From Pararcticibacter amylolyticus (GTDB lineage: Bacteria; Bacteroidota; Bacteroidia; Sphingobacteriales; Sphingobacteriaceae), in assembly GCF_003130405.1 (NCBI RefSeq), contig NZ_QEAS01000003.1:40106-95964 (forward strand): DNA of 55,859 nucleotides, given 5' to 3'. The notes beneath the pieces were generated by a model. That model was not told where the DNA came from and did no database searches. It worked only from the letters and a program-made list of their open reading frames with translations. Shown piece after piece: positions 15,973 to 25,700 of the stretch (the stretch's first letter is position 1; each line of letters starts with the position of its first letter). A program made the position numbers and the translations under genes.

Positions 15973-18405
15973 TTAATCATGATTCTTGTTCCATTTGAAT
16001 TTGAGCTTGCCATCTTCTTCATCCGTTGCCAGTATATGCAGCACAATCCCCTTCATCCTTCTTTCTTCAATTTGTTTTTTATCTGTAATCTTCTCGTCCT
16101 TTCCCGGATTACGGAGAGGGACATCGAGTGCTATATTGGTCCCTCTGTTCAGTGCATAAGTTCCGGCAACATTCATATTTAAAACGCTTGAGCTGATCTT
16201 CATCGGGTTGATCCGTATCTTATCTCCCAGAAGATCAAATTTACCGTTCAGATTTGAGAATGTAATACTATCCAGGTTTCTGAACGGGAAAGCAAATTTC
16301 GCCACGCCCTGCAGGGGCGGAAACTTAATGAGTTCTCCCCTCTTAAGATCAAAGATGACAGAGCCCCGGAAAGAACGGGGCACAATTTTACCTTTATCAG
16401 AAATCGCACCTGATACATTCGTTTTTGAAAACAGGTAGCCCTTCAGGTTTTCATGAGTAAGAGTTTGCATGCCAAAGTTATCGAATGCATAAAAGAACTG
16501 ACGGATATTTACATTCGAAACGCGGGCATTTATTGCAAACCTGTTCAACGAAGCACTTTGATTAACAGTCCCGCTTAACCGCAGAAAGCCTCCGGCATGT
16601 CGTACCTGGATATCCTCTATATGGATCCCCCCTTCCGACATGGTCAGATTAGCCCTGGCATCCGAGGCGGTGAACTTATTAAAGATGAGTTTGTCAACGC
16701 GGAGGTTCATCCCGATCCGGCTTCGGTCGAGGACATTATTCAGTTGTTCGATAAAATCATTCCGCCCTCTTTTTTTCTTTATATGGACAACGCGCTGCCT
16801 GGCGGCAAGCAGTCCCAGAAATTCACCGAGATTGACGCGGGGGCTGGTTATATTACAGTTAAACAGCATCTTTTCCGGCGCCGTATAATAAAGGTTCATG
16901 AAATTACGCACAGTTCCGTTAATACGTAAAATGCTGCTGCCGCTCTGCACCCTGATATCTTTCAGCTGGAGATCGTTGGATGTAAAGTGTAAAAGAACAT
17001 CACTGTTTTTAAAATTCAGTTTCCTGGGGATATAATCTGCATCCGCACCACGAATGGCTATGGTACCTGTAAAAATAGGCTTACTCAATTCAAAGTCGGC
17101 AATGCTTGCCTTGTAACGGACGTTAATATCCGCCGACCCCGAATTAAACTTCAGCAGTTCCTCTCCGAACACCGCATTGAGCTTCTGCAAGTTAAACCGG
17201 CTTTTAAAAGTCCCTCCGGCCTGGGGCTTTACCAGGTTATTAATGTAAAGAGTATCCATCTCCACCGGGATTCCCTCGTACGTTCCCGTCATCTGAAAAA
17301 GCCTGATGATGGAATTTTCATCTGTATTTCCCTTCCCGTTTATGTAATGATTTGAGTAAATCCCGCTGAAACTGCAATTATCCATGATCCCTCCGGGCGA
17401 GCTGAGCACATTATTCTTCACCTTGCATGATACATCTATTGATGGCTGGGATCCCGGCCCCATATTTCCGGCGATCACTGCATTTACAGCAAAGGGGGCT
17501 GTAAGATCGAACATATTTAGCTTTTTGGAAATATTAGGAGCCAGAAGCGACGCAGCCCGTTTCCATATCAGTTTGTCTGAATCAAGGGTGATAACGAACT
17601 CCACCGGCTTTTTGGAAGTACTGAAATGGCCACCTAATACATAAGTATCTCCGCCTATTTCCACATTCTTTTTCTCTGCTTCTATCACACCGGTTTTGGC
17701 GCTATAGGTAAGTAAGAATCCGCCTTTGAGGCGCTTATCTTTAAGGAAGCTTCCTTTCTGAGTGTTAAAGGCAAGGTCTCTTACAAGAATGTCAGCATCA
17801 GCTTTGGCTTTCCATCCGGAACCACGATGGTTTACATTCGCCGTAAGGCGGGGGACTACAAATCTGAACATCTTCTTTCCCGCCCTATTGTCAAGCGTAA
17901 AATTAACGTTAACAAAAGCAAACCGGTTAATTTCAGCCGAAAGACTTCCTCCCTTCTCTTTTGTTTTTTGCTGTTCACCAGTTTTGAAAACGGATGTATT
18001 ACTGTATCCAGTGTTGTTGGTAAAAAGATAAATATCAGCGCCTTTTACCGTCATTCTGTTGATCCTCACGGTGCCAGTGAGCAAAGCCAGCACGTTCAGG
18101 GAGACATCCATTTCTTTCGCATTCAGAAGTGTATGCCTGTGCAAGTGCCAGAGGCTATCCCTTACCGTTACATTCTTCAAATTAACCGAGACTCCGGGAA
18201 AGCCCTGGAGAAGTGACGGTTCTATACTTCCGATTTTTACTGTACCATTTACATTATCGTTTAACGATTTATTAACCGCTACGATAAGACTCTCCTTATT
18301 CTGATTTACATAAACAGCAACTCCTACATAAAGCAAAAAGATCAGGGCTAGTAAGATGGCAAATATTTTAAGTGTGATTTTCGGCCACCGGTGCATTCTC
18401 AACAT
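15973..18405 (-). CDS. AsmA-family membrane protein
   Basis: An 810-residue protein with one N-terminal transmembrane helix (about residues 10-31, KIFAILLALIFLLYVGVAVYV) and a long beta-rich periplasmic body. AsmA-like signs are the early VNGTVKIGSIEPSLLQGFPGVSVNLKNVTV and the C-terminal stretch FRGSVIFDLKRGELIKFPPL followed by LNGKFDLLGDKIRINPMKI. Proteins of this AsmA/TamB/YhdP type form hydrophobic grooves thought to move phospholipids across the periplasm. No operon partner: the neighbours are a kinase and an LruC gene, both on the same strand but well separated. Confidence 0.87.
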   Translation of the reverse strand: MLRMHRWPKITLKIFAILLALIFLLYVGVAVYVNQNKESLIVAVNKSLNDNVNGTVKIGSIEPSLLQGFPGVSVNLKNVTVRDSLWHLHRHTLLNAKEMDVSLNVLALLTGTVRINRMTVKGADIYLFTNNTGYSNTSVFKTGEQQKTKEKGGSLSAEINRFAFVNVNFTLDNRAGKKMFRFVVPRLTANVNHRGSGWKAKADADILVRDLAFNTQKGSFLKDKRLKGGFLLTYSAKTGVIEAEKKNVEIGGDTYVLGGHFSTSKKPVEFVITLDSDKLIWKRAASLLAPNISKKLNMFDLTAPFAVNAVIAGNMGPGSQPSIDVSCKVKNNVLSSPGGIMDNCSFSGIYSNHYINGKGNTDENSIIRLFQMTGTYEGIPVEMDTLYINNLVKPQAGGTFKSRFNLQKLNAVFGEELLKFNSGSADINVRYKASIADFELSKPIFTGTIAIRGADADYIPRKLNFKNSDVLLHFTSNDLQLKDIRVQSGSSILRINGTVRNFMNLYYTAPEKMLFNCNITSPRVNLGEFLGLLAARQRVVHIKKKRGRNDFIEQLNNVLDRSRIGMNLRVDKLIFNKFTASDARANLTMSEGGIHIEDIQVRHAGGFLRLSGTVNQSASLNRFAINARVSNVNIRQFFYAFDNFGMQTLTHENLKGYLFSKTNVSGAISDKGKIVPRSFRGSVIFDLKRGELIKFPPLQGVAKFAFPFRNLDSITFSNLNGKFDLLGDKIRINPMKISSSVLNMNVAGTYALNRGTNIALDVPLRNPGKDEKITDKKQIEERRMKGIVLHILATDEEDGKLKFKWNKNHD

Positions 18406-18450
18406 TTATTAGCAAAAGAGCACTTGCGCTTCTTTTGTTTGATCAGTTGA

Positions 18451-18489
18451 GAAAAAAGCAACAGAAAAGGGCTCCTTTTCGGGAGCCCT
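18451..18489 (-). terminator. Intrinsic terminator of the first LruC gene
   Basis: AGGGCTCC (18468-18475) pairs perfectly with GGAGCCCT (18482-18489). On the minus strand a pyrimidine-rich tail containing TTTTTT follows. It lies 35 bases past the LruC gene stop. Confidence 0.75.
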
Positions 18490-18523
18490 GCTTCTGAGAT
18501 ACGTAGATATAAAAAGTATGTCG

Positions 18524-20566
18524 TTATTTCGTATACAGATTCTTTGTTGTTCTGTAGCCTGAATGATCAGAATACCAGTCTGCATATTGCTTTCCGCCAG
18601 AAGCCGCCCATTCATCAAAGTGCGTGTACCCTTCCTGTATAGCTTTTTTCTCTACCGGATATATAAACGGGCCAAAGAAATCAAGAGCGAAAGGTCTGTT
18701 CGTTGCTGTTATATAATATCTGCCCTTTGACGGGTCTGAATCGTCAGCAATAGTTTTTAACAGTTTAAGATCAGCCAGGTCTGTTGGGACATGATTAACC
18801 AGGTGAATTTCCCTTCCTCTTGTTAAATCACTGATCATAAAAGGGTTAAAAGGAGCAGCCGCAGTAAACTCATCAGGCAGTACCGAAGTGAAGGCGACTT
18901 CCAGTTTAAACACATCACTACTGAGCTTCGGCTTGTCTGAATAAGTATTCACATACGAAGACGAAGCTCCGAAAGCAGCCCTGTAAGTATCAAAAGGAAT
19001 CAATACAGCTTTAGACTGACCTGCCTCTGTCCCGTTCGAAGCCATTTGAATATAGTTCCCGGCATGTTTGTAACCGGTGACAGAACTAACCTGTCCGGGT
19101 GCCAGAGGTAATTGTACCCCGAAGCCATTCTGGAAGGAAGCACCGGCAGCCAGCGGCTTAAACTCACCGTCCATATTGACGACCTTATTATTCGAGTTTA
19201 TCGCAAACTTATACCGGTAAGAGACCACCAGGTCGTTCAGATCATAATCCCCTTCCGCAGGCCACTGATCTTCAAAAGCTGTAGTTCCCCATACCAGCTT
19301 ACTTGGGTAATACCTGTCGTATGCCCGTGTCGGATCGTTGGGATATTCATCCGTAAAATCAGGAACGCCGTCTTTGTCGGTATCTTTTACGTTTTCTTCC
19401 AGATATGGGATATCTACAGGAGAGATCGCTTCTACAGGATTAGACTGAGCATAAAAAACCAGATCATTAAAATCGTTATCACTCGAATTACCCTCTCTGA
19501 ACTGATCTTCAAAGCCGATGATGAACGTATGTTTCTCTGCATTATGCAACAAAACATTATGACGTTTTTTACCATTATTCTCCTCGGGGTTCAGCTCTTC
19601 GTTAGTGTAAAAGCGGCGGGCGTTTAAGTTAACAGACTTGTCACTATTGTAAGCATCCTGCAGCAATACAAAACCGATCGTTGTTCCGGCTTCAAACCTT
19701 CCGATCTTCACTTTATCGCCCGACACCATTCCTCCTTTACTGTTTCGGTAAGAGGCATTCAGTAAAATAACATTAATCTTGCTTATTTCAGCAGGCGTTT
19801 TGGGGTCCTGGCCTGTCGGATACGTATAATATCCCAGAACGTTCCTGTAATCCGCTCCTTCGTGCAAAAAAGAAATCCATACGTCAGCGAGCTGTGTGAT
19901 CTTGAGATTTGCAGGTGCCTGGCTGTTCAGGTATTTCGCCGGAACAGAATTCTTCTTCTCCGGCAGCACAGCAGTTACCTGATCCAGGAGTCCCGACACA
20001 TCGTCAGGGGTTACCAGGGCCAGGGGCCTTCCATCTTTATCAAAATCTGCCGTATTATAAATTACGTTGGGTCCAACACTTGAAGTAACAGCCGAAACTT
20101 TGAAAGAAGCAGATGCTTTAGCTTCATAACTGCCGTCGATATTTCCGCTGGAACCATTTTCGCCTCCGATAACCGCACTGATAGCATTCGCACTGATGTA
20201 GGCTTTCGCATTCCGGAGTAAACCAATATATGCCGGATCGATTATAAGTGTATCTGTGACCGAAGGTACTGTAAGAGTGGTACGGACATAGCCGTTGTTG
20301 TCACTCAAAACCTTAGTCAGCTCAGCTCCTTCACTTACATTTCCCGGATTATAGATAGAGACCAGCACGCCGCTTATAGGCTTTTCGTTCCTTGAAAGAA
20401 GCCTGACCGTAACATCAACACTTTTCGTTGTACTGTAATCAAACCCATCAGGAGCAGCTTTTTCACCTGCGTCAACAGGATCTGTTCCAGATGACATTTC
20501 TTTCCTGCATGAACTAACTGTTAGTCCGGCAAGCGTCATCGCTAATAGTAGTAATTTTATTTTCAT
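18524..20566 (-). CDS. LruC domain-containing lipoprotein 1 (with DUF4114-like region)
   Basis: A 680-residue lipoprotein with lipobox VSSC (Cys20). Order of parts: an N-terminal beta domain beginning DGFDYSTTKSVDVTV with VLVSIYNPGNVSEGAE (about 40-125), a middle segment ending in a DUF4114-like piece with GFEDQFREG and DNDFNDLVFYA (about 260-375), a thrombospondin-3-like calcium loop DTDKDGVPDFTDEYPNDP (395-412), and the LruC domain from about 430 (FEDQWPAEGDYDLNDLVVSY) to the C-terminus. LruC was first described in a Leptospira outer-membrane lipoprotein. It is probably surface-exposed or periplasmic; ligand unknown. It differs from the other two LruC proteins in lacking the glycine/asparagine-rich repeats. 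Confidence 0.85.
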   Translation of the reverse strand: MKIKLLLLAMTLAGLTVSSCRKEMSSGTDPVDAGEKAAPDGFDYSTTKSVDVTVRLLSRNEKPISGVLVSIYNPGNVSEGAELTKVLSDNNGYVRTTLTVPSVTDTLIIDPAYIGLLRNAKAYISANAISAVIGGENGSSGNIDGSYEAKASASFKVSAVTSSVGPNVIYNTADFDKDGRPLALVTPDDVSGLLDQVTAVLPEKKNSVPAKYLNSQAPANLKITQLADVWISFLHEGADYRNVLGYYTYPTGQDPKTPAEISKINVILLNASYRNSKGGMVSGDKVKIGRFEAGTTIGFVLLQDAYNSDKSVNLNARRFYTNEELNPEENNGKKRHNVLLHNAEKHTFIIGFEDQFREGNSSDNDFNDLVFYAQSNPVEAISPVDIPYLEENVKDTDKDGVPDFTDEYPNDPTRAYDRYYPSKLVWGTTAFEDQWPAEGDYDLNDLVVSYRYKFAINSNNKVVNMDGEFKPLAAGASFQNGFGVQLPLAPGQVSSVTGYKHAGNYIQMASNGTEAGQSKAVLIPFDTYRAAFGASSSYVNTYSDKPKLSSDVFKLEVAFTSVLPDEFTAAAPFNPFMISDLTRGREIHLVNHVPTDLADLKLLKTIADDSDPSKGRYYITATNRPFALDFFGPFIYPVEKKAIQEGYTHFDEWAASGGKQYADWYSDHSGYRTTKNLYTK

Positions 20567-20897
20567 ATATGTATTTTAAAGCATAATGGCAGTTTGCCAG
20601 GTCACACCCTCCCCACGGCCTCTTTAAAAGAAAGAATGATACCAGAAAGAAAAACATAAAATAACTAACTAAAAAACAACTACTTACACATAAACAAAAT
20701 CAAAACAATGTCCCTTCGGCTCCACGGTTTGGGGAATTTTGCACTCAGTCCCGTCGTACTTGTCCGTATACTTAAAGACATATAAAGAACCCAGTATAAA
20801 AAATCTGGCAGACCCGGCGGGAATGAAATATCAGGATGGAGAAAACTATATTTGAACATATAGTCTTTTATTAAAGCTACCGCCAGAAAGATCTTGT
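20567..20897. other. 331-base intergenic region between divergent LruC1 and oxidoreductase genes
   Basis: No coding sequence is supported here. The left part is A/T-rich leader for the minus-strand LruC gene, with no convincing -7/-33 pair on that strand; a short inverted repeat TGGCA-GTT-TGCCA lies at 20587-20599. The right end holds the promoter and inverted repeat described separately for the plus-strand oxidoreductase. Confidence 0.5.
20845..20864 (+). promoter_or_regulatory. -7 box inside a perfect inverted repeat ahead of the oxidoreductase gene
   Basis: TATATTTG (20847-20854) matches TAnnTTTG exactly. It sits within ACTATAT-N6-ATATAGT, a perfect 7-base inverted repeat (20845-20864), so a repressor bound there would block the promoter. 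The start codon follows 33 bases later. No regulator gene is adjacent. Confidence 0.55.
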
Positions 20898-21863
20898 ATG
20901 AGAGTTGTGACCATTACATCGCCAGGAGGGCCTGAAGTACTGCGGATTGCAGAAAGGCCTGTCCCCGCACCCAGGGAAAATGAAGTCCTGATAAGAATAA
21001 AAGCCGCAGGAATAAACAGGCCGGATCTCTTTCAGCGGAAAGGGAACTACCCTGCGCCCAAAGGGGTGCCGCAGGACATCCCCGGTCTTGAAGTGGCCGG
21101 TATTATCGAGGAATGCGGACTGGGAACAGAACGCTGGCGGCCGGGCGACAGCGTCTGCGCCCTGCTCGGCGGTGCGGGATATGCCGAATATGCCGTAGTT
21201 CATGAAGGGCACTGTCTCCCTCTTCCCGGAAACAGTTTTACAGAAGCCGCCGCCTTACCCGAAACCATCTTTACTGTATGGCATAATGTATTTCAATCCG
21301 GCCGCCTTAAGCAGGATGAGAACTTCCTGATACACGGCGGGGCCGGCGGAATCGGCAGTACCGCCATCCAGCTTGCCCGGTGCTTCGGAGCACAGGTCTT
21401 CGCCACTGCAGGTTCCGACGAAAAATGCCGCTTATGTGAAGATCTTGGCGCCTCGCGTGCTATTAATTATAAAAAGGAAGATTTTGAAGAAATACTGAGA
21501 GAGGAAGGAATAGATGTCATTCTTGATGCGATAGGAGGCGACTACATCACAAAAAACATCAGAATACTTCATCCCGGCGGGAGGCTTGTATTTATAAATG
21601 CAGTAAAGGGCGGGCGGGGAGAATTTGACGTCTTCGACATCATGAACAGACGCCTCGTGATCACCGGCAGTACCTTGCGGCCGCGCGACGCAGCGTTTAA
21701 AAAGTCGCTGGCAGAAGAAGTGGAAAAACATGTATGGCCTCTGATCCGCAGCGGCCAGTTCCGTCCGGAAGTAACCGCCACTTTTCCGCTCGAAGCAGCG
21801 TCAGAGGCGCACCGCCTGATGGAAGACAACAGCCATGTCGGCAAAATAGTTCTGCTTGTGTAA
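20898..21863 (+). CDS. NAD(P)H:quinone oxidoreductase, zinc-free MDR family
   Basis: A 321-residue medium-chain dehydrogenase/reductase of the quinone oxidoreductase (QOR/PIG3-like) group. It shows EVLIRIKAAGINRPDLFQRKG, IPGLEVAGII, the NADPH-binding loop FLIHGGAGGIGSTAIQLA (about 141-158), FATAGSDEKC, and VILDAIGGDYITKNIRIL. The structural-zinc cysteines of alcohol dehydrogenases are absent. It would reduce quinones or enones with NADPH in the cytoplasm. It stands alone on the plus strand, probably under its own promoter with an overlapping operator-like repeat. Confidence 0.9.
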   Translation: MRVVTITSPGGPEVLRIAERPVPAPRENEVLIRIKAAGINRPDLFQRKGNYPAPKGVPQDIPGLEVAGIIEECGLGTERWRPGDSVCALLGGAGYAEYAVVHEGHCLPLPGNSFTEAAALPETIFTVWHNVFQSGRLKQDENFLIHGGAGGIGSTAIQLARCFGAQVFATAGSDEKCRLCEDLGASRAINYKKEDFEEILREEGIDVILDAIGGDYITKNIRILHPGGRLVFINAVKGGRGEFDVFDIMNRRLVITGSTLRPRDAAFKKSLAEEVEKHVWPLIRSGQFRPEVTATFPLEAASEAHRLMEDNSHVGKIVLLV

Positions 21864-21969
21864 TTTTGTGATCAGTACCCGGCAGCAAATTGCTCCGCTC
21901 TTCCCGGATAACAGCTTACCCGGTTAAGTTAATTAACTGAAATACAATATTCTCTTAATACAGCACCCG

Positions 21970-21996
21970 TATCTTTGTTGTGGCATTGATTGTGCT
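21970..21996 (+). promoter_or_regulatory. Candidate promoter(s) for the DinB-family gene
   Basis: TATCTTTG (21970-21977) is an exact Bacteroidota -7 box, without a clear -33 element. Four bases further, TGGCAT-N5-GTGCT (21981-21996) has the GG and GC dinucleotides at sigma-54 spacing (12 bases from second G to C). Either could drive the gene at 22090; the sigma-54 reading is the less certain. Confidence 0.4.
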
Positions 21997-22089
21997 TGAA
22001 TATGCAAACAAAAAGGATCATGATAATGTTGTACTATTAGTAAATCACTAGCCAGATAACCATACCAAATAATCTTAAAGAAAATACTT

Positions 22090-22632
22090 ATGAATTTAAA
22101 TGAATATACATTGGAGCGTTTTGCCAATCAGCATAAGACGATCAAGAACTATATAGATGATCTTCCCCCGGAGGCGATTTACAACCGGTTGAATCCCGAC
22201 AAGTTTTCGATCCATGAAACGATTGCTTACCTGACAAGATACCAGCACATTTTTATAGACAGGCTTAACAGGATTACGAATGAGGTTAACCCTTATTTTG
22301 AGATCTATAAGCCCGAAACCGATCCTGACTTTGCCTTTACCTGCGCAAAGACGACTGGTTCCCTTCTCCATGAAATGTACAGGCTCAGAGGAAATCTTTG
22401 CCTGATGCTGGAGGAGATGCCTTCAGAACATTATGCGCGGGTAGCTACCCACGCCGTACTGGGACGGATGGCTGTTAATCAATGGACTGAATTTTTCCTG
22501 CTTCATGAGTCAAGTCAGCAGTTCAAGATCTTCAAACTGGCCGGAAGCTTTTGGTCTATGCAGGTTGAAAAACACCCTGATATCATCTATTTGCCGCGCC
22601 TGACTAATTATATCGACGAACTCGCTGTTTAG
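22090..22632 (+). CDS. DinB/YfiT-like four-helix protein
   Basis: A 180-residue protein with the DinB-type four-helix bundle pattern: MNLNEYTLERFANQHKTIKNYIDDL, SIHETIAYLTRYQHIFIDRL, HEMYRLRGNLCLMLEEMP, and WTEFFLLHESSQQFKIFKL near the C-terminus. His residues in helices 2 and 4 (IHETI, LLHES) fit the metal-binding triad of the family. Such proteins include thiol-dependent transferases and uncharacterised stress proteins; the exact role cannot be assigned. Start ATG at 22090. Its neighbours do not suggest a pathway. Confidence 0.7.
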   Translation: MNLNEYTLERFANQHKTIKNYIDDLPPEAIYNRLNPDKFSIHETIAYLTRYQHIFIDRLNRITNEVNPYFEIYKPETDPDFAFTCAKTTGSLLHEMYRLRGNLCLMLEEMPSEHYARVATHAVLGRMAVNQWTEFFLLHESSQQFKIFKLAGSFWSMQVEKHPDIIYLPRLTNYIDELAV

Positions 22633-22724
22633 TAACAATTTTTCTTTTCCACGGAACCCCTGGCCTGCCTCTTTCGTATACAGATCTTTCTAACTGTATA
22701 TAAATGTGGCAGATCAGGGTTTCC

Positions 22725-25700
22725 ATGAAAAAGTTCCTTTTAACTTTTTCAGTATTTTTCGTTTTCATCCTGAAAGGCTATAGTCAGGATATCGGGATTC
22801 AGCTTGCAGAGAATGGCATCTATGGACGGGGTTCATCTATTGCAGTAAAACTGACACTGGATGAAACAGCTGACTATTTTAAAACAAACAACGAATTTAC
22901 ACTATACCTTTCCGACGCCACCGGAAATTTTGCTAATGAAACGGAGATCGGGAGGTATGCCGGATTCTATAGTACTTTTCTGAACGGAAGAATTCCGACA
23001 ACTGCCTTAGCCGGCAACTATAAACTGCGTGTAAAAGCCAGCAATCCCGCTGTCATAAGTTTGCCAACTGCGTCATTTGAAATAAAAACCGATATAGGAG
23101 TTCTTGCTGAAATAAATGCACCAGCTCTGCAGACGATAGAGAATGCCGGAACAAAAGCATTCGGTTCCTGTACGCCCGGAAAAAATGATCAGCGATTCAA
23201 TTTCACCAACGGCTCTTCGTATGGCGCAGAGGTCAGCGCTGTTTTTGTTAACGAAAGCAATGGAACTTCCACTACTTTAGACTTTAACACTTCTCCCCAG
23301 ACATTTACTGCCAAGATCACTCATTACACGGTTTTTGTGAGGGCAACGTTAAACGGCATTACCGGCACAAAGGCATTCTTTCTGATCAATAATATGATCA
23401 ATACGCCCTTTAACCCACCAGGGAGCAGTACTGTTTGTCTGCCTCTCGGAGCATTGGAATATAACGTTGAAACGACCTCGACAAATGGGATTCAAATGAA
23501 TTTCCCGGGTAACACGTATCAGGTAACCTGGGGAGACGGCATCGTGGAAAGTTACAACCTGAGACGGATAAAAGCATCAAATGGCAAGATCAGCCATGTA
23601 TATACAAAATCCTCCTGCGGGAGCCAGATTAATATAGGAAGCATCCGTTACTATAATGTTTTCGGGATCGTGGTTCAATCCATGAGCCCGTATTGCGGGA
23701 ACATCGGCGTGCCGGTATCAAGCCAGGCGAAGGTAATCGTACAACCAGAAAATCGTTTTTTCCTCCCAACTGTTGCCTGTATAAACACATCTCTTGCCAT
23801 TCCTAACAGTTCTATTGCAGGGGAAGACCCGAGTTCCACTTCACCATCATGTCAGAACAATAATGTCGTATACTACTGGTATGTAAACAATACACCCATT
23901 ACACCTCAGGGTGTTCCGTTATCCTGGCAGCTGAACATCACGTTCAAAGACGCCGGTTACTATAAGATCAGACTTGAATCGCAAAGCACGTCTGAATGCC
24001 AGGCTGATCCGGTGGAAAAAACAATTTATGTGCAGAAAGCACCTGTTCCTGACTTTAAATTAAACGGTTCGATATTTTGCAGCGGGGCAACGGTTAAGCC
24101 CGAAAATAAATCGGTGATTGACACCAGTATCCTGGCTGTAAGTTCATATAAATGGGCAGTTTCAGGCCCTGCCCCTGCTGTGTTTCTTTCCAACACTAAA
24201 GACACCAGTCCCAATCCTGAAATCGGCATTACCAAAGCCGGTATCTATACCATTAAGCTAAGTATCATTTCGGCCTGCAAAACGGTAACAACCGGCGAGC
24301 AGACATTTATTTTTAACGAGAGCCCCGGTGTCAACGCTAACTGGGCGACAAATCTATGCGGAAAAGGGCATCTCCTGACATTCAGTAATACAAGCGGTAA
24401 TCCTGTGCAAACTACCTTTACGGGGACTTACTATGAACAGGCCGCAAACTATAAATGGGAAGTTTCCGGGGGAGCCTATTCATTCGGGAACGGGACCACA
24501 TCGGCTTCCAAAGAGCCTTCGATTCTTTTTAAGGATTATGGAGTATATACCGTATCTGTTACTTACAGCAATAATTGCGGAACCATTACCACAACCAGGA
24601 AGATTACATTCAACGAATCACCAACCGTCAGTGCCGGAAATGATCTGACGATATGTCCGGATGAGCAGGTTCATCTTAATGGGTCTATAACCGGACCGCC
24701 GGTTTTATCTTTTGAATGGAAAGGCGGCACCGGTACTTTTATGCCCGGCAGGAATGTTCTCAACCCTCAGTATATTCCTTCTTCTGATGAAATTGCAGCC
24801 GGAAAGGTTGATCTGGTCCTGTCGGCAATCACCATGAACCCGGCACCGTGTAATATTGTGGAAGATGTGATCTCCATTTCCATTAATCCCCTCAACAAAA
24901 TAACCACTGCAAAGGAAATAACCATTTGTACCGGATCTGCGGTCAATTACAATCCTGTTTCTTCAGTAACAGGCAGTACCTTCAAATGGACAGCATCCGG
25001 AACGGCAAATGCAAGCGGGTATCACAGTTCCGGCACCGGCCCGGTTAACGATGTTATTATCAATACAGATGCCAGCAATGACGCCATAGTCACTTATACG
25101 ATCATACCGGAAAGTAACGGATGCCAGGGCGAATCTTTTACGCTGAAAGTAAAGGTCTCCCCCCTGCCGGTCATTTCTTTCAGCACAGGAGGCAACTCGG
25201 TTTGTACAGGGCTCCCTGCGGGAATTACCCTTTCTTCAAACCTCGCGAATACATTATACCGGTGGACAAGCAGCGTAACGGGCAATCTTAGCGGCAATTC
25301 AACGCAAAATACTCCGGTCAGCATTAACACCATCAGCGACATCCTGCAAAATTCAGGGAATACCTCCGGCACAGTCACCTATACAGTTGTTCCTGTAACA
25401 TCTTCAGGATGTGAAGGCACTCCTGCTACCATTACGATCACGGTATCAGCGCCCCCTGTTATAGCAAACGCGGGCACAGACCAGAAGCTTTGTAACGTAA
25501 CAATGGTTAAACTGGATGCAAATCATCCGGGAGAGGGCAACGGTAAATGGACACTCCAGTCGGGCCAGAAGGGAGTAAGTTTTGACAACGATACCCATTT
25601 TGATGCCGTAGTCTCCGGGCTGGTTGCCGGCGAAACTTACAGGTTCCTCTGGACCATTACAGGCCCCTTCAATTGCCAGGGCAGCAGTGATGAAGTGCTG

